Source: Charina bottae (Eukaryota; Chordata; Lepidosauria; Squamata; Charinaidae). From it: DNA of 64,000 bases. Below the pieces are notes generated by a model. That model did not search any database and was not told where the DNA came from. It saw nothing but the letters and a program-made list of their open reading frames with translations. The position numbers were made by a program, and so were the translations under genes. The stretch is taken from positions 17,931,501-17,995,500 of the forward strand of contig JALMGJ010000012.1 in NCBI GenBank assembly GCA_023362775.1. Reading direction: 5' to 3'. Shown here piece by piece: positions 42,646 to 52,365 of this stretch (position 1 is the first letter of the stretch; the number at the start of each line of letters is the position of its first letter).

Positions 42646-42812
42646 ATAGGGGCGTGGTGGCTCAGCGGGTAAGATGCCAGGCTTGCCACATGACCATGGA
42701 AGTGTCTTCGGACAATGCTGGCTCTTCGGCTAACAAACGGAGATGAGCACTGGCCCCTAGAGTCGGACACGACTGCACAAATGTGCGGGGGGAACCTTTA
42801 CCTTTACCTTTT
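42646..42812 (+). mobile_element. SINE-A with internal deletion and target duplication
   Basis: The head ggggcgtggtggctcagcggg is followed after about 30 bp by the core gccacatgaccatgg, so about 190 bp including the B box are missing. Duplication acttgcagata at 42635-42645 and 42813-42823. Loss of the B box should abolish pol III transcription. Confidence 0.93.
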
Positions 42813-44044
42813 ACTTGCAGATATGACTCTATTGTAAGTACACCATCTTGTTTTCCATAGACTTCGACTCTTGGCTCAGTTGAAAGCTCCCTGTGTATCC
42901 TTAACAATTTCCTAAGCTGCCAACATTTTTAATTCCCACTAGAATGGCAAGCAGTTGTACTACTAGTATCTTCAATCAATCAATTTTTATTGTCATACAC
43001 CAGCAAATGAAACAAGAGTCACAATTAATTAAGATAAAAAAAGAAAAACACATAAAATTCTGAAATATCTAAGAAAAATTAGAAGAGATACTATGGCATA
43101 CTGTACAAACTATAGAAAAGTACATAGCTGTGATCAACGAAATGGAATCAGATTGATCTGATACTAACAACTTAAGATAAAACAAGTCAGAATGACCAGG
43201 ATGTTTAGTGAAGAATGGAGATAATAATTCCTGGCAAGCACCTGCATAGAGGGAACAATACAAAATAACATGTTCCAACATTTCAATTATTCCTCCACCA
43301 CATGGACACAGTCTCTGTTCAAAAGGGATATTTCAGTATCTCCCTTCAATAACGGCTGCTGGGAAGACATTAAATCTAGCCAAGGATAAAGCCCTTCTAT
43401 AAATTTCAAAATCGTTACACAGCTAAGATATCTGGCTGGTCGGAGAAAATATGCAGAATGACTCAAAAAGATGTTTCTAGGTAGAACTGATAAATCTGAT
43501 TGCAGCTCTAAATCGATGGCCTGTTGTTTAAGATCAGCTCGTGCACATTCTTAGCCCATCAGGGTGATGGCTGCCCATGTAAAGGCATAAGATTGCAATT
43601 TAGCATCTATTGCCTGGCACCAGGAAGACTGAAAGCGATTGGTCATAATTAAAGGGGCCAAGCCGACTGATAAAAAAGAGAGCTTAAGCCAATAGGAGAA
43701 GATGCAAATCCAAGCAGAAGTTTTTATTTTAAGTAGACCAGCTTCACAACGAAGCACCACATTTGGAACGCAGAGAGGTACTTGAAAAATAGATTTCAGA
43801 AACTTGGATTGAACTCTTTCAAGAGAAAGAAATGACTTATAGGGACGCAACTGAACTCCAAAGATGAGCTGGGCCCAGATCTTAGCCGAGAAGACTTTAA
43901 TTGCTGCAGGTATATGGTGAGCTCCTTTGGAGAAGTAGAAAGATTGTAAAGCCAATGCTGTTTTTTGTGCATTTAAGCTGACATAATTGGGACTTATGGT
44001 TGCCCATAGCATGGAAAATAATCCCCAGGTATTTAAAGGTCTTT

Positions 44045-44395
44045 AACAAAGCCAGTTTGGTCTAGTGGTTAAGGTGCTGGGCTAGAAACTAGGAGACCGA
44101 GAGTTCTAGTCCCGCCTTAGGCATGAAAGCCAGCTGGGTGACCTTGGGCCAGTCCCTGTCTCTCAGCCCTAGGAAGGAGCCAAGAGCAAACCAGGAGACT
44201 GAGAGTTCTAGTCCCGCCTTAGGCATGAAAGCCGGCTGGGTGACCTTGGGCCAGTCACTCTCTCTCAGCCCAACTCACCTCACAGGGTTGTTGTGGGGAA
44301 AAGAGGAGGAGGAAGGAGTATTAGGTATGTTTGCCGCCTTGAGTTATTTATAAAAATAATAAAGGGATAAAAATAAAATAAGTAAATAAATAAAC
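44045..44395 (+). mobile_element. SINE-B with two internal 102-bp units, inserted in the LINE
   Basis: Head aagccagtttggtctagtgg, B-box region gttctagtcccgcc, then the internal segment twice (gccttaggcatgaaagcc at 44114 and again at 44216). 3' end cctcacagggttgttgtgg and a TAAATAAA tail. Same repeat junction as in the copy at 10385. Confidence 0.88.
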
Positions 44396-45052
44396 TTGCT
44401 CTATTGGATGATTATTTAGCCTCCAGACATGTGCCTTAGGGCGCTTAGCAAAAACCACAACCTTGGTTTTGGAGTAATTAATTTCTAGCCGTTCTTCTCG
44501 GCAGCGCTCAGTAAGTATATGAAGTGCCCGTTTCAGGCCAATCTGTGTCTGAGAAAGCAACATGGCATCATCTGCACATAAAAGAACAGAAATGTGTCTA
44601 TTTCCCAATTTTGGTGGATGAAGAGATGGACTATTCAGTTTATATATGAGGAATTAATATATAGATTAAAGAGAAGGGGAGCTAGAATACACCCTTGTCT
44701 CACTCCTCTCTTGACCGAGATTTCCTTGGTGCAGTGTCCGTGCATATTACATCACACCTTCATCCGGGAGTTTTCATAAAGTTTATACATAAGAACAAGT
44801 AATCTTCTATCAATCGAGGAAGAGTTCAATTTCTCCCATAGTTTGGATCTAGAGATGAAATCAAAAGCACATCTAAGATCAATAAACACTGCGTAGAGTG
44901 TTGAGAAAGCTCTGGAGGAGCATTTCTAAACTAGATGTTGAATAGTCAAAGCGTGGTCAAAAATTGAACAGCCTTCTCTGAAGCCTAACTGCTCATCAGC
45001 CAAGATATTCTCAGTTATAACCTAATCCAGGAGTTTATTGTACAAGTGCCTA

Positions 45053-45142
45053 GCTTATTTATTTATTTATTTATTTACTTATATTTCATATTTCGTCACC
45101 ACCCATCTCACTAAGAGTGACTCTGGGCGGTTATAATTTACC
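45053..45142 (-). mobile_element. L2-type 3' tail (minus), inserted in the LINE
   Basis: A TTTA tract followed by tcaccacccatctcactaag...ctctgggcgg. The LINE RT frame resumes on either side. Confidence 0.75.
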
Positions 45143-45352
45143 AATCATGCTGAGAAGGCTAATGGGCCGATAATTGGCAGGTACAGTACAGTAAATCTCT
45201 ACCTCCTTTTTTATAGATTGGAATCACCAAAGCTAGACCCCAGTCATCAGGAATCTTAGCATAGTTATCAATATAGGTCAGGGGTCGGCAAACTTTTTTT
45301 GCCGGGAGCCATTTTGACATGCTCGTGCACATTTTGAAGTGCTCGAGAGCCA

Positions 45353-45520
45353 GGGGGCGGGGTTTGCGGGCGGGGGCCAATCGCGTGGAAGGGGGCGGGG
45401 TTTGCGGGCGGGAGCCAATCGTGTGGAAGGGGGCGGGGTTTGCGGGCGGGAGCCAATCGTGTGGAAGGGGACGGGGTTTGCGGGCGGGAGCCAATTGCGT
45501 GGAAGGGGGCGGGGGAGGTT
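45353..45520. repeat. 38-bp minisatellite with GC box and CCAAT box
   Basis: Units start at 45353, 45391, 45429, 45467 and (partial) 45505, exactly 38 bp apart. Each reads gggggcggggtttgcgggcg then ggagccaatcg, so each has an Sp1-type GC box and an inverted-free CCAAT box. Confidence 0.95.
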
Positions 45521-45689
45521 TGGAAGAAGAAGGGAAAGAGGCTCGACTGCTCCAGTCGCTTCTCTTCCGGAGCCACTCACGCCCCCAGTCCAGGCAAAGT
45601 AAACCTCCCCTCCCCACATGCACACGCTGCCCTGGGGTGGAAATTCTCCCCGCAGAACAGCTGAGCGCCGCTTGCGGCAGCCTCCCTGC

Positions 45690-45830
45690 CTAAACTGAGG
45701 GCATTTTCGGGGTCCCCGGAGCCTGCCCTTTCGAAGGGGCAGCACTGCTGCTGCTGCTGCCGCCGCCCCTTCAAAAGGGCAGGCTCCGGGGACCCCGAAA
45801 ATGCCCTCGGTTCCGGCAGGGAGGCAAAAA
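45690..45830. repeat. Long GC-rich inverted repeat (hairpin)
   Basis: actgagggcattttcggggt and ggagcctgccctttcgaagg on the left are complementary to the right arm, ccttcaaaagggcaggctcc and accccgaaaatgccctcgg, around a (CTG)n/GCC loop at about 45748-45768. Confidence 0.9.
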
Positions 45831-46039
45831 TCGCGCGTGCAGGCTGCCGGGCTTCCCGACGCACAGCTGATTGGCACGGAGAATTTCCACTCCGGGTGGC
45901 CTGGCAGCGCGCGCACGCAATTTTCACCTCCCTGCCAGAACCGAGGGCATTTTCATCAGCGCTTCCGGCTTGTCACGCGACACACTTGGGGGCCCCCGGC
46001 GACACAGTATTGGAAAGCCCTGGGTTAAGACGATGGGCA

Positions 46040-46100
46040 AGTGCTCGTCGTCAAGATGGCTGCCAGAGACGGAGGCTTCCAAACTCTCGCGAGACTGTGT
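46040..46100. promoter_or_regulatory. Promoter-like motifs: YY1 and TCTCGCGAGA
   Basis: caagatggctgcc at about 46052 is close to the YY1 consensus, and tctcgcgaga at about 46084 is the palindromic promoter element found in many vertebrate housekeeping promoters. Both lie within 45 bp inside the hAT-type element. Function inferred from motif only. Confidence 0.45.
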
Positions 46101-46777
46101 GAAGCCCGTCCCCGGAGGAAAAAGAGAGGCTGGGCCTAGGTTTCCAGGGGTATGCCCACAGCAACGCACACCACGCCCGCTGCCGCGCCTGCCCCGCCAC
46201 ACTCGCTGCCGCGCCTGCCCCCGCCACGCCCGCCACGCCTGCCTGCGGAAGAGCCACACTCAAGGGGCCAAAGAGCCGCATTTGGCTCGCGAGCCGCCAT
46301 TTCCGACCCTTGATATAGGTGAATAGGGAAGCCAAAACGGGTACTCGCCAATCTAAATGATTGCGAATAGCCTCCGCTCAGATGAAGTCATATCCTGGAG
46401 CTTTGTTTGATTTCATCTGTTTGATCAGTTTTATAATCTCAGAACCTGACCAGGGGGGGGGGGCATGAGGGGAGCAGGTGAACTTCGTAGTCTAATCCCC
46501 TCTTCAGATAGAGTGGTTCCTCCTGTGTATACAGTGATCTGAAGTGGTCTTCCCAGACTGAAGCAGGAATAAGAGATGGAATTTGTAAATTAGAGGAATT
46601 TTTTATATTCCTTAAAGCAGGAAATCTGTTGTTTCTTGGCTGCATGACATTCGCTATCAAACCAAGGTTGGTTAGTTTCTTGTTTTTTACATGTTTCCAA
46701 ATCCTCCTGCTCTCCCTTTGACATGAGGATTTCTTTCCATGGGGTCCTACCTAGTATTTTTTCTTAGCTTCTTGAAT

Positions 46778-47365
46778 ATGTCGATGAAGGTTCTCAGTCA
46801 TCCAGGTGGAACAGTCTGTGGCTTGAATCATGTCAACTGGATTTCTATTTTCTCAGTAGAAACGTTTCACTCCTTATCCAAGGAGCTTCTTCAGTCTGAG
46901 TAAAGTTAGTAAGGGAATCCTTAAATATGTTTCTAGGGTGGCTGTGTGACCTTGCACCTGGGGCTAGGTCATGGTTATTTGAGGTGTTTATTTCTAAGTC
47001 CCTTTATCATCTAAAGGAGGATCGTTAAGATTACCATGCTGCTGTTGAGCTTGCGAAATGGTCTTAATCTTCTTAGGCACAGAAGACAAAGCAGGAAGGA
47101 AGACAAAGAAGACAAAGACGCAGAAGACAAAGCAGGAAGGAAGATAGGGGAAAGGTTGTGCCTGAGGCCCCCACCTCTATTCAAGGAAGGATTTTCCAAG
47201 TTGGCATAAATGGATTCCTTGACCCCTCTCTCAAACCACCTATCTTCTCTGTCTAAAATGTGAACATTAATGTCCTCAAATGAGTGTCCTTTTTCCTTTA
47301 GATGAAGATAAACTGCTGACTCTGGTCCTGTGGTGTTACTTCTCCTGTGTTGGGCCATCCTCTTG
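46778..47365 (-). pseudogene. Penelope family 2 C-terminus and 3' terminal repeat (minus)
   Basis: The minus frame 47011-47358 reads MAQHRRSNTTGPESAVYLHL, KEKGHSFEDINVHILDRED, WFERGVKESIYANLE and RGGGLRHNLSP. It extends further upstream than the plus copy at 32757. The hammerhead-like motif is on the minus strand at about 46847-46899. It abuts a CR1 fragment on the right. Confidence 0.9.
46847..46899 (-). ncRNA. Hammerhead-like motif (Penelope family 2)
   Basis: Minus strand: CTGAAGA, stem CTCCTT-GGAT-AAGGAG with a GU closing pair, then GAAACGTT. Second copy of the 33089 motif, on the opposite strand. Confidence 0.6.
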
Positions 47366-47870
47366 TAGCTTCTTGAAATTGACTCTTTTGAAAGCTAGTG
47401 GTCATGAAGAAGTCTGGTCCAATTTCTCTTTCTGTAGTATCTTAGACTCCATGGTTAAAGGTGACCCCTGCTTTTAACTCTTCCTTTGGCTTTTCCCTCT
47501 TGGCTAGGATGAGAACTAAGAGATCCAATCTCCTTTCCTTTTCTTCAGCGTTCTGGAAAATGAAACAGTCAGCAAGATCATCAAGAAATATTTAGAACCT
47601 TGCAGTCTTATCTGTGTTGGTTGTCCAACAGATGTTCAGGTATTTGACGTCTCCCATTATTACTGTGTCTCTTCTCTCTGAAAGTTGTATCATTTGGTCC
47701 AGGATGGCATTACCCAGCTCTTGGGCCTGGCATAGCCATCTGCAGCATACCAAAACAATAATATCTTTTGTTATTTCTTCTTCCTTGTATCTGTACCTAA
47801 ATCCTGCTGCTCAGACTTCTGAATTTGAATACGTGCATGCATTTCCTAGTATGCACATGTAGGGAAATTA
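47366..47870 (-). pseudogene. CR1 LINE endonuclease fragment (minus)
   Basis: On the minus strand, frames read LGNAILDQMIQLSERRDTVI and, continuing, MGDVKYLNICWTTNTDK and LADCFIFQNAEEKERRLDLL, an AP-endonuclease segment of CR1 (the MGDFNYPDICW landmark, here degenerate). Same orientation as the CR1 at 40985-42645. The two may be parts of one old copy. Confidence 0.72.
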
Positions 47871-48201
47871 GCTTGAAATTGCTATAGCTTTAACCATCAA
47901 AGACTGATGTATGCCTACCTGCATTGTAAAATAACCTAGCCTGTCAAAGTGAGTCTGCTGATGGTGCAGCTTGGGTTTAGCCTAAGGTTGTTGAGTTAGA
48001 GAGAAGCATAAGCACCATCAGATGATTAGGCGTCTCCAACTGCCTTAGTGTTCTGAATTTCTCGCTTTGATTATGGGATAATGTGAAAACAAAAGACGTG
48101 GTGGTGGATAAGCCTGCCTATACTTAAGCTGCCTATGTATATAGAAGGTCAGTGTACATGTCAGTGATTTAGCCAAATATTTAGGTAAACCTGCATTTAC
48201 T
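47871..48201. other. No recognised feature
   Basis: No supported gene or element. Confidence 0.45.
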
Positions 48202-48209
48202 CTCTAGAT

Positions 48210-48344
48210 CAGTGTTTCTCAACCTTGGGAACTTTAAGATGGGTGGACTTCAACTCCCAGAATTCCCCAGCCAGCCATGCTGGCTGGGGAATTCTGGGAG
48301 TTGAAGTCCACCCATCTTAAAGTTCCCAAGGTTGAGAAACACTG
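48210..48344. mobile_element. Foldback MITE family D, full palindrome, 135 bp
   Basis: cagtgtttctcaaccttggg to its complement ending gaaacactg, almost perfectly palindromic throughout (arms about 65 bp, cores gaattccccagccagc). 8-bp duplication ctctagat at 48202-48209 and 48345-48352. Confidence 0.95.
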
Positions 48345-48352
48345 CTCTAGAT

Positions 48353-49256
48353 TATTATAATGACTTCATATGATACAAAGCATAGGAGAAAGTGGATACA
48401 CATTCTGCTTTCTGCTGCATGTTCTAAAGTGCACTGAATGAAGAGTGTCCATTTACTCCTGTGACATGACCTTCCTTCCTTCCTTCCTTCCTTTCTTGGT
48501 TTGTAAAATTAAACAGTTAAAATATTATTTTAAAAACTGTTAAAAACCACCGTTAACTTGTTCAACCTGAAAAGATCTGGCTGAACAGAAAGTCTTGGCT
48601 CTTTTCCTAAAATCAAAAAAGTGGGGGCTGACTACATCTCTGAAGTATTTGGAAAAATAGGGGGAAAGACTTTCTGCCATGCGCATCTTTGAACAGGCTC
48701 TCAGCTTAATGTCCAGACAATTTCATACTGAGGTAGGTGATCCTCAGATAGCAAGCCTCCAGCATGGCTTTGAAAGTATTAAAAACCCACACCTTAAATT
48801 GTGCCCAGAAAACACTTTGTAATGAGTGTGGGTCTTTCAAGCTAGGTGTAAATTGCTCCTGGCATCCTGTCTGGTTTAACAGCCTGGCTGAAGCTTCTCA
48901 ACACTCAAGGGCAGCCCTAGATAAAATACATTGCAATAGTCAAGTTGGGAATAAAATGTATTAAGCTTATTTCCCAAATTAAAAATTCATAGTTGATTAA
49001 TTATATGACTTTTACTTCATTCATTGATTAGATCTGTATAATTGTGTCAGAGGTTTAGAGAATCACTCTGCTAGTATTATGCTGAAATCTTGTTTTCCAA
49101 TTTCTGTGGTTTTTCTACCTGACTCTTTGTGTGCTTTAGAGCTTACAATTGTACCCAATCCACAACTGTGTTTGCTTTTTTGTAGCAAAAGAAGCCAGTG
49201 TTCTAAAGCCACAACCACCTTGGAAAAAATGGGAAATAGTGATCTAGTATTACAAA
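48353..49256. other. No recognised feature
   Basis: Contains a (TTCC)n run at about 48472-48493; otherwise nothing supported. Confidence 0.45.
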
Positions 49257-49298
49257 ATAATAATAATAATAATAATAATATAAATAATAATAAATAAT
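49257..49298. repeat. (AAT)n microsatellite
   Basis: ATA/AAT units ending where SINE-A starts. Confidence 0.9.
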
Positions 49299-49514
49299 TG
49301 CCAACCTAGCAATTCGAAAGCATGCAAATGCAAGTAGATGAATAGGTACCACTTCGGTGGGTAGGTAACAGCGTTCCACGCGCGTCATGCCGGCCACATG
49401 ACCGCGGAAACGTCTTCAGACAACACTGGCTCTTCGGCTAACAAACGGAGATGAGCACCGGCCCCTAGAGTCAGACACGGCTGCACAAATGTGCAGGGGG
49501 AACCTTTACCTTTA
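49299..49514 (+). mobile_element. SINE-A, 5'-truncated
   Basis: Begins at ttgccaacctagcaattcg and runs to the acctttac end. A second copy follows 26 bp later. Confidence 0.9.
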
Positions 49515-49539
49515 CTTTAACATCTTTAGTTCATATTCA

Positions 49540-49816
49540 GGTCGGCGGTTCGAGCGCCGTGTGACGGAGTGAGCTTCCGCACTCGCCCCAGCTCTTGCCA
49601 ACCTAGCAATTCGAAAGCATGCAAATGCAAGTAGATAAATAGGTACCACTTTGGTGGGTAGGTAACAGCGTTCCACGTGCGTCATGCCGGCCACATGTCC
49701 GTGGAAGCATCTTTGGACAACGCTGGCTCTTCGGCTAACAAACGGAGATGAGCACCGGCCCCTAGAGTCGGACACGACTGCACAAATGTGCGGGGGGAAC
49801 CTTTACCTTTACCTTT
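49540..49816 (+). mobile_element. SINE-A, 5'-truncated within the head
   Basis: Starts ggtcggcggttcgagcgcc (B-box region altered) and runs through gcaattcgaaagcatgc to acctttacc. With its neighbour it forms a SINE tandem. Confidence 0.9.
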
Positions 49817-50349
49817 TTTTATTACAAAATAGCTGGGAGTCCTGGGAGTCAGGCAGCATATAAATTTAATAAATTATTATTATTATTATTAATATTTACC
49901 ATAAGGATAGTCAATTAGCTCATGTGTTACAAAGAGCACCCTCTTCATCAAATCATACTGTCAAAATTCAGTTCACAATTTTTCAGCCTCCCCTCCATAA
50001 AAAGCAAATAATGCACTTATCTTGCTTTTTAAAAAATACCCCCAAAGAGGGGTGGGGAAAGCCGAACATTTCACTCTGTCACTTTTAGCAACCCCACCGC
50101 ACTCCTGTCGTGTCTGCTTTCGGCCCAATTAAAATAAAAGAAGTGCAGCTCCAATCATAAAAAAGCTGCTTGCCATTTTGCTGTTTCTTGCTCCAATGGT
50201 CTGGAGGCTCTTTGCAAAACTTCACAGGGTAGATGATACTTATTTTGTCCATAACTTGCAGCGAAGCAATTCAAAAGTATGACTTTTTAAAAAATTCTTC
50301 CCATCTCTGAGGTATGGACTGGCAACCTTTCAATCAGACAGCGTTCCCT
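49817..50349. other. No recognised feature
   Basis: A short (TTA)n near 49874; otherwise nothing supported. Confidence 0.45.
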
Positions 50350-50357
50350 ATCTCAAC

Positions 50358-50643
50358 CAGCGGTCCCCAACCTTTCTGGCACCAGGGACCGGTCGTGAAA
50401 GAAAATTTTTCCACGGACCGGGGGGGGGGGGCAGGTTTGCAGGCAGGAGCCAATCGCATGCACTGGGGGGCGGGGTTTGCAGGCAGGAGCTAATCATGTG
50501 CACCGGGGGGTGGGGTTTGCAAGCAGAAGCCGATCACGCCCACCGGGGCGGGGTAATTGTGCGCATCGGGGGATGGGGTTTACAGGAGGGAGCCCCACGG
50601 CCCCCTTCCTAACAGACCGTGGCCCACAGGTTGGGGACCCCTG
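50358..50643. mobile_element. hAT-type non-autonomous element, 286 bp
   Basis: Ends cagcggtccccaacc and ggttggggacccctg are inverted repeats. Flanking 8-mers atctcaac and atctacac match at six of eight. The middle contains 38-40 bp GC-rich units related to those at 45353. Confidence 0.85.
50425..50575. repeat. Minisatellite of about 40-bp units (GC box and CCAAT-like)
   Basis: Three to four units, best core ggggcggggtttgcaggcag then gagccaatcgcatg. More diverged than the array at 45353, but the same module. Confidence 0.85.
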
Positions 50644-50651
50644 ATCTACAC

Positions 50652-51444
50652 TGTCTGGGAATTTGGGAGTACCAGTCCTACACATCAGGAGGCACCCAGT
50701 CAGTGAAGGTTGCCATGAGAAGGGTCTACCCCTGCTGCTCTGTCTGATAGAAATGAAGTGATAGGCCACTGAAGAGTTCCCATCCACTAGATTGGGAAGT
50801 TGCACAAGAAAATGTTGTTCTCAAATGCTGCCAAGAACACTGCATGGACGCACTTGCCAGGAACAAGGAGCTGGATTTAAGGTTTTCTCCAATTTTTGTG
50901 TGGGTGAGCTGTACCACTCCAGAAGCGTAAGATAACATTTCTAAATTCACCACACATTTATGGAGCAAATAGACATCTAGCATGCAGAGCGACCCCTCCC
51001 TCTGATGTGGCTGAGTTTATGTTTAAAATGTTATTTTTACATTTTCTGGTCCAAAAGTTTAAATCAGACTCCCCCTCTTGAATCCTGAAATGGTGCCTTC
51101 CATGCTATGTAATAAGTGTTGATGCTTGAATGGCTGCCATTTCTTGCAAGACAGAAGTAAAGCGCCACGACAGGTGTAGCTTGATTGGGGGGGGGGGGAG
51201 GTATGGCTGGGGAACGGAGAAGCTTTTTAATTTGAAGGTCCAAAACTACAGTACCTCTGATCTGCTCCCACTGTGCCTTGTTTTCATCCACCATCATTGT
51301 TCTGGCAGCAGTGGTGGTATCAAATTCGGTCCTAATAAGTGTTTATAGTTCTTCTTTGCTTTCCATCTCTTTTCCCCCACACCCCCAAGAACACATTATA
51401 GGAACACATGCGGAAGAGGGTGCGGTTGAAGGAAGAATGCATGG
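50652..51444. other. No recognised feature
   Basis: A G-homopolymer at about 51187-51199; nothing else supported. Confidence 0.45.
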
Positions 51445-51452
51445 TTTTAGAT

Positions 51453-51558
51453 CAGTGTTTCTCAGCCGTGACAGCTTTAAGGTGTGTGGACTTCAACTCC
51501 CAGAATTCTGGGAATTGAAGTCCACACACCTTAAAGCTGCCAAGGTTGAGAAACACTG
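51453..51558. mobile_element. Foldback MITE family D, 106 bp
   Basis: cagtgtttctcagccgtgac through gaaacactg, palindromic; 8-bp duplication ttttagat at 51445-51452 and 51559-51566. Confidence 0.93.
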
Positions 51559-51697
51559 TTTTAGATCCTCTGGTTTGAATTGATAGCAAGAGAGATCTCT
51601 TCAAAAAGATCATTATTATGGGATGCAACCGTGTTGCCAAAAATGTGGGTATATGGTGAGGAAAAAATAAGTAATATTTTCGAAGAGAATATTTGTA

Positions 51698-51963
51698 TGG
51701 TTGTTGTGGGTCTTCCGGGCTGTGTGGCCGTGTTCTGGAAGTTGTGGTTCCTAACGTTTCGCCAGCATCTGTAGCCAGCATCTTCAGAGGGCAGGAGCAC
51801 AGACAGAAGGAGCACAGACAGTCAGCTCTGTCTGACAAAGAGCCTTCTGTCTGTGCTCCTGCCCTCTGAAGATGCTGGCCACAGATGCTGGCGAAATGTT
51901 AGGAACCACAACTTCCAGAACACGGCCACACAGCCCGGAAGACCCACAACAACGACAATACAT
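51698..51963. mobile_element. Penelope family 3 hairpin unit with 12-bp target duplication
   Basis: 266 bp palindrome. Each arm contains the tcttccgggctgtgtggccg block, an aacgtttcgcc hammerhead-side block and an agacagaaggagcacagac part near the centre (about 51825). Ends tggttgttgtggg and cgacaatacat. Duplication agaatatttgta at 51686-51697 and 51964-51975. Confidence 0.9.
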
Positions 51964-52019
51964 AGAATATTTGTAGCTTAGGGTTGAACTGTGGAGTCCT
52001 TGGTGCTCTCTGAGCCTTG

Positions 52020-52075
52020 TTGTTTTCTTGCAGACGTTTCATTGCCAGACTAGGCAACATCTTCAGTGCGAAAAG
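52020..52075 (-). ncRNA. Hammerhead-like motif (Penelope family 1, left arm)
   Basis: Minus-strand counterpart of the motif at 52325: CTGAAGA, TTGCC...GGCAA, GAAACGTC. Confidence 0.6.
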
Positions 52076-52317
52076 GGAGTGGGACTTGCTCTCTGTTTAT
52101 ATACTCTGGCTTGTCCTGCCTGTGTTTGTGGGGTTGTCGTACTCTCCTTGGTAGTACCTTGATTGGGTTGTTGTTTGCTGCTTGGTTGTTAACTCAGTCA
52201 ATCAATCAAGCAGCAAACAACAACCCAATCAAGGAACTACCAAGTAGAGTACAACACCCCCACCAACACAGGCAGGACAAGCCAGGGTATATAAACAGAG
52301 AGCAAGTCCCACTCCCT

Positions 52318-52365
52318 TTTCGCACTGAAGATGTTGCCTAGCCTGGCAATGAAACGTCTGCAAGA
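52318..52365 (+). ncRNA. Hammerhead-like motif (Penelope family 1)
   Basis: CTGAAGA at 52325-52331, TTGCC (52334-52338) paired with GGCAA (52345-52349), GAAACGT at 52351-52357, cleavage-type C at 52358, and GCA/TGC closing stem I. Confidence 0.62.

Larger units (their letters stand above)
45279..46312. mobile_element. hAT-type non-autonomous element, 1,034 bp, with GC-rich cargo
   Basis: Ends caggggtcggcaaac and ccgacccttg are inverted repeats (ca[a/g]gggtcgg). A perfect 8-bp duplication, atataggt, lies at 45271-45278 and 46313-46320. It contains no transposase. In order: a 38-bp minisatellite (45353-45520), a purine-rich stretch, a long hairpin (about 45690-45830), a family C-like segment ending ggaaagccctg near 46021, then a promoter-like stretch with aagatggctgcc and tctcgcgaga (46045-46095), and a GCC-rich end. 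The composition differs sharply from the AT-rich surroundings. Long proline-rich frames over it are not credible genes. Confidence 0.92.
42970..46690 (-). pseudogene. Non-LTR LINE reverse transcriptase (minus), interrupted by three insertions
   Basis: Minus-strand pieces in order: PASVWEDHFRSLYT near 46560; KIPDDWGLALVIPIYKKGGRD at about 45190-45270 (RT fingers); EQLGFREGCSIFDHALT near 44990; VFIDLRCAFDFISRSKLW near 44870 (motif A); VRQGCILAPLLFNLYIN near 44690 (motif B); ISVLLCADDAMLLSQTQIGL at 44530-44590 (catalytic ADD); then SLERVQSKFLKSIFQVP at 43770-43830 (post-RT domain). The 3' end is acaataaaaattgattgatt near 42973. Interrupted by SINE-B, an L2 tail and a hAT-type element. Clade uncertain within the Jockey/L2/CR1 group. 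It may be the same family as the endonuclease at 30740-32756. Confidence 0.8.

Noticed and set aside
45353..45520. CRISPR array
   Set aside because: Units are contiguous with no unique spacers; vertebrate context.
45159..45916. Several 100-200 codon proline-rich frames on both strands
   Set aside because: GC-rich minisatellite and hairpin of a hAT-type element; no domain and all frames equally open.
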